Below are positions 46,045 to 55,497 of a DNA stretch of 64,000 nt, piece after piece (the first letter of the stretch is position 1; each line of letters begins with the position of its first letter). The DNA lies in contig NC_060258.1 in the NCBI RefSeq assembly GCF_921293095.1, forward strand, positions 3,720,001 through 3,784,000, read 5' to 3'. The notes beneath the pieces are model-generated. The model saw only the letters and a list, made by a program, of their open reading frames with translations, did no database searches and was not told the DNA's origin. This stretch comes from Ischnura elegans (Eukaryota; Arthropoda; Insecta; Odonata; Coenagrionidae). Position numbers and translations under genes: made by a program.

Positions 46045-48562
46045 CCTCTTCCCTACGCAGAGCGTGATTTCACGGCCTGAATTTTCTGATACTAAAGAAG
46101 GAAGGCAGGATTTTCACGGCCTGAATTTTTCAAAGCAAATGGCCGAAGGCCGTGTTTTCACGGTTTCGCGGTCAAGAATGCCAAGTGGGTCCCAACCGTC
46201 ATTAGGGTCCCTAGCGCGAGAGGTCCGACCCTTTCCTTTTGTCCGTGTGGGGGTTACCTCGGCCCATTCCGGCTCTCAGTGTCCCACTCAAGGAAGGTGC
46301 TCATGGTCACTTAAAGTTAAAACATCTAAAAATGTTCATGTTGCATTTATTGAAAATCGATGCGAGGAATTATATTCTGTATGTTCTGCTGATTGGTTCC
46401 AAATTTTAAACGGAACTAGCGTTCATATTAACGGAGTTGATCATCAACTAGAACAATTTTTGGAGACGCCAAGGTAAGATGTTTAATTGTTATTTTTATA
46501 ACTCACTAGCAAGTTTATAGGAGCGATGTTGTAATGATTTACATCTAAAAGTATACGTTACTCTGTCAGCTACATTCTAAGTGTACATTTGCGGTGAAAT
46601 TCGATAGAATATCGGATTTAACTTCTATGAAAGAAAGCCCTCGTAATGTAATAAAATATGATTTTCTCAGTTCTTTGTCGTGAGCCAAAATTACAGCGAC
46701 TATTTTCAATAACCTCTTACCAACCTTTGAATACAAAGGTATTATAAACGAATTTCGCTATAAATACTGATTAATGCATATCCTAAAAATTCGTAAATTT
46801 AATGTACCAATAGGGAATGTTTTACGTAGACACATGTTGTGAGAAGCATTCCATACCATTGCAGGAATAAGAACTGCTCTACCCAGGTAATTAGTCTCAT
46901 ATCTTGCTTCTCTGGTCAGGTTACCTTTAGGTGGTCTGCTCTGTACACCTCACAGGCTTACTTCGGGACACATTAGCGCATTAATGTTTTCTTGGAAAAA
47001 CTTATTACCCTCCAACTGGCACATCTAAGAGTAGATTGGTGCAAGTAGCCTCCTACTTAAATCTGTGGAAGAAAATAACCTCACTCTTCTCGGAATAACT
47101 CATTTTCTTTTCAAAAATTTCTTGACGTGTATTCAAATATAGCTGTTAACTCTCCGTTCGCTTTCCGCTACCTATACTAGGGATGGTTTCTACACCCTGC
47201 TGTTCGACGCAGCCCATACCATGAATGGAAAGAGAACTGCTCTACCCAGGTAATTACTTTCATATCTTGGTTCTATGGTCAGGATCCATTAAGGTGGTCT
47301 GCCCTGTGCACCTCACGGGCTTACTTCAGGACACATCAGCGCATTAACGTTTTCTTGGAAAAACTTATTACCCTTCAACTGGCACACCCAAGAGTATATT
47401 GGTGCAAGTATCCTCCTACTGAAATATGTATGTGGAAGATGATAACCTCACCCTTCTTGGAATAGCTCATTTTCTTTTCAAAATTTTCTTGGCGTGTATT
47501 CAAATTTAACCGTAAATGTTCTGTACGCATTCCTTTTCTTACTCCTGCAAGGATTGTCTTTCAAATGATGTTTCGGTGGAATTACATTTTTTCTTGGAAT
47601 TATACAGCCAGGATTTTTTTCTTGAAGTGCCTTTCGATGGTTCCTTAGAGCTTTCGTTAGTTTTGCATACGTTCTCGATGTGTTCAGAGTTACTTGGACG
47701 AGTGGAGCACGAGGCAAATTTGCTGGACGGGAATTTCCTTGCACTGGGAAAATATCCAGCCTAATTACGGATCAATCGATCCTGGAAATACTCACCAGAA
47801 GTGATAATGAAGACGAGGATAGTGACTCTAGAAACAGTGTTTTGTAATTTTTCTTATTTCGTGCGTAATATGAATTTATATTTATCTAAGTGAAATTGCT
47901 TTATAAATACAATTTTTCAATTTCAAACAACAAATTTTTCTGATTCAAGTGGTTTTATGATAATTTTTCGGGAAAATATTCTTCTTAAAAAATTCGAAAT
48001 GTTTCATTCCAATGTTTTCAGAGAACTCGTGGAGAGCAGACGCGAATGATGAGTGTGGATTTGGGCATCATGGATATAAAATATGTTAATATCATAAATC
48101 GTAAATACCTAGAAGTATGCTAGGAACATTGAAAGATTTCATTCCCTTTAAAGTATTTTTTGGTCTATGATCTAATGCCCTTTTGCTGAAAACCCTAAAA
48201 GTAACCGTAGAACTTTGTTTAAAAGTTCTAAAGGCATTGCAAAATTAAAGGTATACATTGATGAACAGACATTTAATGCAATAGTAACAATCTAAAAAAC
48301 TTAAAATCGAACTAGTAACAATATCCTGACCGCAAAAGTACGCCGTGATAGGCTGCCTTCGGGGAAAAGGGTCGAGGATTATGTTTGCCCAGTTGCCGAG
48401 GAAAGGGTCCGGCACCCCGCTAGAAAAGGTCATTAAGTGGAGGGAGCGACTACCTGGACGATTCGTTGCCGAGAAACAACTCCGTACGGGGCGAAAAAGA
48501 AATGCTCAAAGCCTTCGTACAGCCAAAAGCAACTTCCCGTGAAGGAGCCCGGCGCGAAAAGG
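46045..48562 (+). mobile_element. 2.5-kb TTAA-flanked element C (piggyBac-type, non-autonomous)
   Basis: TTAA at 46041-46044 and 48563-48566. The tips CCTCTTCCCTACGC and, inverted, CCTTTTCGCGCCGG are similar only at the outermost bases. The decisive evidence is the clean reunion of LINE coding sequence when it is removed. Inside are a 286-bp tandem duplication and a + strand segment ending ITDQSILEILTRSDNEDEDS, reminiscent of the acidic N-terminus of piggyBac transposases but without any catalytic region. Confidence 0.75.
46867..47515 (+). repeat. 286-bp direct duplication, 364-bp period
   Basis: About 46867-47152 and 47231-47515 both run from GAACTGCTCTACCCAGGTAA through CTGGCACA..CAAGAGTA.ATTGGTGCAAGTA to CGTGTATTCAAAT. 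The similarity is high (roughly nine in ten bases by eye). Confidence 0.85.
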
Positions 48563-48700
48563 TTAAGTGTATCACCTGAGTTTTTTTAGGGTTAAGTTGA
48601 AGCTTCATGGTGGTAATCCAGTCTTCGACGTAGTCCAGGTGTTCTGGGATGCAGTTCACATCCGAGGTTTGGTTGAAGGACGTGCGAAAATGGAGAAGTA

Positions 48701-49680
48701 TTTAGTATGGAGGATAAATGTTAATTCGAGTTAATAGCAGGTCATAAATGAAGTCGTTTGGATCACATTTCCGCAGATGTAGATTGGGGACTGGATTTAT
48801 CGTTGTGGAGCATGGAATGTGATAGGATGTACGTAAAAACGTAAACGGTTTACGGGGAAGAATGGCGTTCGATCTAAAAGTTAACATTGGGGGATTATGA
48901 TGAAATGAATTGGAATAGGAGAGGCGTTCTCAAATGAATCCCTTTCAACACACTCATGTCGTATCCTTTAGACTTTTCTAGAAACACCCCAGTCAAATAT
49001 ATCCTGATATTGAAGACGGACTGCGTTTGTTCTATGGGCCGGGTTATATGGTGTACCGTGGATTGGCCGGCTATGATGCTTGCCTGCCCAAACAAAAAAC
49101 CTGTGCTGTGACGGCACTTAATCTGCACCATAACTGCAAACTACCTGCAAAATGTGTCCAGCAAAATATTTACGTTTCCATGGTTCGGTAACTAAGGAGT
49201 TTCGACCTCATGTTTACTGGACGTATTTAATTTTTTTTCTTCAAGTTTGCATGCTCTAATTTGTGATAGTATATTACGTCAAGTGGATGTCTGTATTCAC
49301 CGCTTTGCAAATATCTTAGTGTCGGCGTCAAGATGATGTGCCGATGTAATTTGCAAATTTATATATGGACCTTATTGCATGCCATAATAATGAATGAAAC
49401 GTCTTTTAAAGGGAATTTAATTTTAAATCCTGATTGTTTTATGAATATTTCAAAATTCAACACACGCGAATGTTAGTTTTGTTATAAAATAACGAAAATG
49501 TACATACACCATCTTGTCGTATGTTCCTAATATTGCATTTTATTTGAATAATGGAAGTATGAGTTCCCAGGATCAGAATGGAGAGGACATTTAATATGAT
49601 TTAACGTTTTCATTAAAACTTAAAGTATTTTTTGTGAAACTATGAACAAGTATTAAATATCAAAATCTAATAATCAAGAA
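48701..49680. other. No gene recognised
   Basis: Two minus-strand open frames of about 61-78 codons lie here but show no domain and no conservation I can test. Probably decayed repeat. Confidence 0.5.
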
Positions 49681-49683
49681 ATA

Positions 49684-49713
49684 TTTGAAAAGACCCTAAA
49701 GGGTCTTTTCAAA
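49684..49713. repeat. Perfect 30-bp palindrome
   Basis: TTTGAAAAGACCCT, then AA, then the exact reverse complement of the first arm. It can form a 14-bp stem with a two-base centre. It adjoins a hammerhead-like motif at 49815-49860. Confidence 0.9.
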
Positions 49714-49814
49714 TTCACACTTATAAAGGGGCGTAAGATTTCACTTTTTCCCGGCGTATGATGGCGGTGAATTCTTCTCGGCTTTCCATCCGGGTGAGCT
49801 CCATCTCCATCGCT

Positions 49815-49860
49815 GCCGACGTTTCGATAGAATCCATTTCTATCGTCATCAGGGCCGATG
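49815..49860 (-). ncRNA. Hammerhead-ribozyme-like motif (Penelope type), probably decayed
   Basis: Minus strand CCCTGATGACGATAG, a 9-base loop, CTATCGAAACGTCGG: the CTGATGA core, a stem and GAAAC occur in the order of a hammerhead. The base pair closing stem II would be C-C rather than G-C, so activity is doubtful. Similar weaker motifs occur at 32507-32555 and 21830-21870. Confidence 0.35.
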
Positions 49861-50052
49861 ATGCCAGTAGGAAAGTGCCAGCTCAGGTAAAAATTTCTCC
49901 CTTGCAACTTGACTGAAACTGGGCTGAAACTACCTTGAAACTCAGTGTCTTGCTTCTATGCTGAAACTGCATTGAACTTGAAACATACCATTGGAGTTTG
50001 GAAGAGGGATGGCAGTGCAGCAGCAGTGCAATAAAGAACTCCAGCTACTTCA

Positions 50053-50200
50053 ATGAAACTCCCTTGGCTTGCTACACTGAAACTCCCTTGGCCACTAACT
50101 AGACTGAAACTCCCTTGGCTACCAGCTAGACTGAAACTCCCTTGGTTACAACCTAGACTGAAACTCCATTGGATAGCTAGGCTGAAACTCCCTTGTTTGG
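50053..50200 (+). repeat. Minisatellite, about six units of about 27 bp
   Basis: The unit is roughly CTGAAACTCCCTTGGCTA..AGCTAGA with varied tails. It encodes repeated LKLPWL in one frame, but this is incidental. It probably acts, if at all, as a subterminal repeat of the host element. Confidence 0.85.
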
Positions 50201-50904
50201 CTGAATGTATTTCCCCTGCCCAATCTATTAAAGCTCCCTTGTCAAATCATATGAAACACAGTAAATTAACAACTTGCGCAACTCAGCCAACAGTGTATGA
50301 TCACATAACAGATTTCTCCCACAATTTTGCATTCATGATAAAAGATTAAGGGTGGACAGGTGATTGCGATCAATAGTAGTTGTAACTGCAATGACCACAA
50401 CATTTTTCAAGGCACAGTTTATTAGAACATGAAAATACATCAATAAATTAATAACTGTTAAACGCACATACAAAAATATTCCAAATAAAAGAATTCATGG
50501 ATGTTAGATGCTCCTGCGATAGAGAAGAAACATGACTGATGAGACTCACAAACGACTTAACTCAAAATCAAATTAGCAAAATTGCACATAAAAAAACTCT
50601 CCTTTACTCGGCTTATTAGTTATATGGTGCATTAATGTGAAGCATTCAAATTATAGAAAGCAAAACTTAAATTATCACTGGGGAAGCATGCGCTTGCATC
50701 ATAGTTCAATGAAAAACGAAGCGATGACTCGTTACTTAGGCTATGTGTGAACTCCAAACGAAAACCACGCAATATTTCAAAACATTCAGCAGTAAATAAT
50801 AAGCAGTAAATATAAATTGCACTATAGCGAAACCCACCTGCATTCCTTATTTCTTCCAAAGCCCGCTCGAGCTCACCGCGTCCGATCCTCCGCAGGATGA
50901 CTAA

Positions 50905-51813
50905 AGCCCGTATGACACTTGCCAATTTATTGGCCAATCCATTGAATATTGGATTGTGGACCCACTGACACACACCAATTTCTAGCCCAATCTCCGTTTC
51001 ACAATATTGGGCACAATTTCTTGGCCAATCTAGATTTTAGAACGGGTTCTATTTTCTCGAGGCCAATCTCCAATCAGAACTCAGTCTTGTCGACTCCTAG
51101 TGGCCAAATCTAGAAGCTGTTTGCAAAACATTTCACCTCGGAATTTTAATATCATATATAAAAACTTTAGAAGCATAGCAACCCATGAAATAGCTCAAAT
51201 AATTAATATGTACTTTGAGAGAACATAAATTCACAAACATCAACTGTCTAAAGTGGGTAATTCGGAAATAACATTTCGGATATTTAATGAATAAAAACGT
51301 CGTGTTTCTCCTCGATAGCGTCTATATTTTGTTTATTTTACAATTATAAAACTATTTTTCATGATTTGAGCGCTAAAGTTTCGGGTGAAAGTCCCAATTG
51401 ATGACACAATCTCTGTTTATTCGATGAACATATTCCAGCCAAAACGAGCCGCTACGTTATCTTGGCTCACCTATGAGATCACAATATTGCCTATCTCTCA
51501 TCATTCAAGGAACTCACCCGAATGATATTTCAAGCAATTCGAGAATATCTTTGCAGCCCCTCGAAATAGTTATTAAATTTACAATTATTATGCCACCTCC
51601 CATTCTGTAGCTCATTGGCAATCATTCTGCGTCTTGAGATGCTCTTTTGTCATTTTGTGTTATGTGGCGTTCTCTAGCGGGATATTAGAACACTATAACG
51701 GCCAATATTGGTGTAAATATTGGTACGTGTCATACCATGCGTAAAGCCCAATATTTTAACCAATATTGCGCGCCGATTTATTGGCTAATAAATTGGCAAG
51801 TGTCATACGGGCT
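50905..51813. mobile_element. Harbinger-type MITE, 909 bp
   Basis: The ends AGCCCGTATGACACTTGCC are identical in inverted orientation and extend with one mismatch to about 34 bp (AATTTATTGGCCAAT). TAA flanks both sides (50902-50904, 51814-51816), the target preference of PIF/Harbinger elements. The interior is full of CCAATATTGG-like palindromes. No coding sequence. Confidence 0.88.
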
Positions 51814-52397
51814 TAACGGACGACGCGGCATCCGCGGCATTGATGACCGGTCGGTAAATTATCCTCCTTGTCCGAGGTATCCATGAGGCAGGAAAAGTGG
51901 ATGGCAGTCGCCAAGGCGTTGAAAGAAGAATTCGTTATTGGCGGCATGAACCCCGAAAAAGGAGCTCGAAATCCTTAAACCTGCCTGAATTAAAACACAA
52001 ATTCAATGTCAACGTACTCATGGCTAAATATGGAAGGAATAAACATGCCATCAGAGAAGTTAAAACGCTTACCTCCAATTTTGACTGCAGTCTCCACCAC
52101 CGACCCCGTTCTCCCCTTCACCTTAATTTCGATTAATTCTTGCCGTTAACAATCGTCGAAGTACCGGGGAAAGAATTATGTCATATTTTCATGCCAAAAC
52201 CCACGCCCACCACTCGTCTTTCGCTCCTAGCAACTTGAGAGAAATAACGGCAACCGACAGCTTTACGCGCGGGAAAAGATATACGTGTTGCCAAAAGCTA
52301 AATAAAAAAATGCATTGCCGCTGAAAACCGGGGTCGCTTATATGTCCAGTAGATTGGTTCCGTACGTTGGCAAAACTTACGAAGGGTAGCACACATG

Positions 52398-52800
52398 CAG
52401 CAAGGGAGTAGCAGTTCAAATTCATGAGGGAGAGAGGATACCCAAATGCTGCAGCAGTTCTGTGGCAGGGCAGTAAAGGCATTCGGCAAGAGAGATTCCG
52501 TGGAGTTATTAAGTTGACCTGGCCTACAAGCCTACCGTCCAGTTTAGTGTCAGTAAAGCTCATGTGCAGCAAGGGAGAAGCAGTTCAAATACTTAGGGAG
52601 AGGGGATACCCAAATGCTGCAGCAGCTCTGTGGCAAGGCAGTAAAGACATGCGGCAAGAGAGATGCAGTGGTGTCATAAATTCGGCCTGGCCTGAGGCTA
52701 TTGTCCAGTTCAGTATCAGTGGAGCACACATGCAGCAAGGGAAAAGCAATGGACTTGCAAGGGAGCATGGCATCAGAGTTTCAGTTGAGTGCCCTTTTTC
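52398..52800 (+). repeat. Tandem repeat of about 168 bp, 2.4 copies
   Basis: Units start at 52398, 52567 and 52733 with CAGCAAGGGA.AAGCA, sharing GGGAGAG.GGATACCCAAATGCTGCAGCAG and GGCAAGAGAGAT. An open frame of 127 codons through it is a consequence of the repeat. Confidence 0.85.
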
Positions 52801-52918
52801 TTGTTGAGGACAAGGCAGTGCAGTGCAGTCACAAGGTTGTTTCAAGGCAGTTTCCACACATTCAGTGGAGTTTCAGCCCAGAATCAGCTTTGTTTCAAGG
52901 GAAAAATTTTTACTTGAG

Positions 52919-54135
52919 TACATTGGTAGATGAACATATTAAATTACTATTTTAGTTCCAACTGTTCTTGTGTGGTATGGTAAAAGTTCTCAATGGCTGT
53001 TTTTGAACTGAATTGTGGTCGTAAATGCCGCATTAAGTTATTCCTGCCCAATGTAAATACTTAGATCGAATATGATGCATGTAACCGAGTGAGTGCGAAA
53101 ATGTTCGATCAAAATCAACCATGGAGCCACAATACGATGTGTAGGAAGTAATAAATTCTTGGTCAAGGCCAAGAGCCTGTTCTAATTTCGTTTGTGAATC
53201 TATTCATAAACTCCTTTTTTTTGTTCATGCTAATATTGTAACAAGGCCATAAAATTATGATAACTGCACCATTTCATGAATGCTAATGTGTATGATGAAT
53301 TAGCCCTCTCTTTCATGGTATCATTTTGAGGCATAATTAACTAATTTGTAACCAAGTATCATTAACGAACTTATTTTGTGAATAATTGTCGCAGCGAAGT
53401 GCTAACAGTAAATATGATTAGTCTCGACAAGGATTCGTGTTAACACAGTTGCACTATGAGATGAGGGAACGAAGCAAAGAAGGCATAGGTTACCCATGGG
53501 AATGGCTCAAAAGGTGTGCATGATACGTACTGTCGTTAGTTTTTCCATCAGATTACTAAAAATTTACTTTAGCACTAAGGCGATTCACTCAGAAGTAAGG
53601 GGATAAAAATAATCGAGTTGATTTGCAGTATCTACAGTATTCCTATGGTTCGTGCCTCAAATACTAACCAAATCTGGCATATATATTGCTTGGGTTTCAC
53701 GGATTTCATGACATATGTATTTCAAGACATTGGTATTTATAATTTCATGGACATTAGAGACCAAAGTCACATAATGTGTATCTTAAGCGATTTGTTATGG
53801 AATATAAGGCACCACATTTTGGTGGAATTAAATTTAATGTTGTCAATTGAACCGTTTGTTCTGTTAAACATGATATTCTCAGGTTCATCATAATTTTCTT
53901 GCTTTCCAAATTTCATTACATATTTTAAGCAATGCAAAATCTGTTAATGAGAAATGTCTGTTTAGTCATGCACAAAAGGACATTTTTATTTTTTGAAGAT
54001 CTTCACCCTCTTGCATGGAAAGGAATCGGTGTCTTAAAATGTTCATGACCTCACTAATATATATTAGTATTATATGCATCTAGCACTCAATAATTGTATT
54101 ATGATGATGTACTATATGGAAATGTAAATTCGCAA
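52919..54135. other. No feature recognised
   Basis: AT-rich, with a 91-codon + strand open frame (53618-53893) without any domain. I see nothing else. Confidence 0.5.
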
Positions 54136-54503
54136 AATTCGCTCATAATTGTGGAATTTTATTCAACAGGTTTATATTGTAGTAAATATGATTCTACCAG
54201 CAACAGAAGTACTTTACGTAGTGATGATGCTAAATAGATTAAAATTTTGAGGGCATAATATTCCCTAACTCTTTATTGGTTTCATGTAACCAATAAAGCT
54301 TCAGCTGGATCATGAGCTCAAGCGATCCCATGGGCTCGCCACTTCCCTAAACTTTTCGTAGCTATTCCAGCGTAATAAAAAGAGGACCAACTACAAATAC
54401 CATTCACTCAGACAAAAAGGCACTATATCTGCTCCACTTAAATTTTTTCGAGGAGTGTATATTGCGTTCCACATCTTGTTGACAGTGTGGGCTCTTATGG
54501 GCC
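54136..54503 (+). repeat. Direct repeat, partner at 62362-62729
   Basis: The 368-bp segment with ACCAGCAACAGAAGTACTT, CCCTAACTCTTTATTGGTT, TGTAACCAATAAAGCT and GTTGACAGTGTGGGCT recurs 8.2 kb downstream in the same orientation at the same length with about 10% differences. The AACCAATAAAGAGT/ATTGGTTACA parts form a small inverted repeat inside it. Confidence 0.9.
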
Positions 54504-54696
54504 TTACTTTCCTAAACTACTAAATGTAACGAGAAACATTTTTTTGCTCGATGGTAAGCGCATTTCTGATGCAAGGAGATGAGGAGGATAATATTTTCTT
54601 TCATCGCATACATGCACGACTTCAATAGCATTATGGTAATCTTTTGATGTAAAGACGACATACTGCTTGCACTACTATTGGGAAAACCCACCGTTG

Positions 54697-54852
54697 ACTT
54701 TTCTTTCATCCGATCCGAAGTGGCAGGAGACCCGTTACTCGAACACCTGCTGTACCCAAGGGATGTGTGAAGCGGTCCTTCGTCGGGACATTCTGCTATT
54801 TCACAATGGTGCACCACCCACATTGACTTGATTGCTACACTAGAGGCAGTTT
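54697..54852 (-). CDS. Candidate orphan exon
   Basis: On the minus strand a strong acceptor (GTGTTTTACTTGCAG, ending at 54853) is followed by an open frame TASSVAIKSMWVVHHCEIAE and onward, to a possible GTGGGT donor after KEKST near 54697. The Ser/Gly/Asp-rich tail resembles the linker exons of the ZAD gene in flavour only. There is no homologue in the window and no neighbouring exon, so it is speculative. Confidence 0.2.
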
Positions 54853-55497
54853 GGCTGCAAGTAAAACACACGTGTTAACACTAGAATGACCGGGGGAAGC
54901 CGCATACCGATAATGACCGCCAGCGGTCAATTGACCGTTCGACCTTTTCTTGCACTCTTTCATTCGTTTTCCCTTCAAATTTTTACGTAACGAGGATAGA
55001 AGTGTTCTGAACAATTTTTCATGTTCTGTTTAGTTTCACGGTCAGATTAAGTGTTTACTTTACAAAAAATATCAATTACATCAAAAACTATTTCTGTAAA
55101 ATAATATTCGTGTCACTTGCATAGTTAAAAAATAATCCATGATGTGTTTCAAAACTCAAGTAGTATTTCAGAACACGCTATTTGCTGAAATTTTCTGGAT
55201 TAAAAATATGTATATTTGAGAAAAAATAAAAAAGAAAGCATTAAAATGAAGCAATAAAAATTTGGTCTCAAGGTATGTATTTCTTAACTCTCTTAGCACG
55301 TTTGCAAATATCTTGATTACGTTCACGGAGTTCAAACATGTATTTATGAAACACTCATAAGAGTTTTAATAAAATAATTTTCCTGAAACGTCGAAAAACA
55401 TTTATTTTTGTCCATGTTAATAGCAAAAACGTTGAATTTTTCTGGGTCATAAAAAGTGGTACAAAGGAGATGCAGCATGCCGATATCGGCACTTTAA

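Larger units (their letters stand above)
45700..48700 (-). pseudogene. Second LINE fragment, interrupted at TTAA by element C
   Basis: At 48567-48665 the minus strand encodes NCIPEHLDYVEDWITTMKLQ then LNPKKTQVIHL, the region after the reverse-transcriptase FADD motif. Reading continues exactly across the TTAA on the other side of element C (46040 downward): TRKNEPST, then KPMKFLGGTVGENMTRRA. Joining the two flanks restores the usual KT..IHFTRK....KFLG order of Jockey/R1-like LINEs. The lower boundary is uncertain because the remainder is too decayed. Confidence 0.75.
49882..52918 (+). mobile_element. 3-kb non-coding element with repeat-rich inverted ends
   Basis: The left end CTCAGGTAAAAATTTCTCCC and right end, inverted, CTCAAGTAAAAATTTTTCCC match. 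Beyond this both ends carry GGGCTGAAACT and CCTTGAAAC phrases. The left end expands into a 28-bp minisatellite, the right into a 168-bp tandem repeat. No target-site duplication is evident and no transposase is present, so the family is unassigned. It is interrupted by the MITE at 50905-51813. Confidence 0.6.

Noticed and set aside
50053-50200. CRISPR-like array
   Set aside because: Units are adjacent and imperfect with no unique spacers of constant size, in a eukaryotic transposon.
50053-50349. Repeat protein with LKLPWL units
   Set aside because: The frame is produced by a minisatellite in a non-coding element and shows no start context or conservation.
52424-52807. 127-codon open frame with internal repeats
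   Set aside because: It lies in a 168-bp tandem repeat at the end of a transposon; overlapping frames on the other strand are equally open.
53618-53893. 91-codon + strand open frame
   Set aside because: Hydrophobic, AT-driven composition with no domain, no splice context and no similarity within the window.
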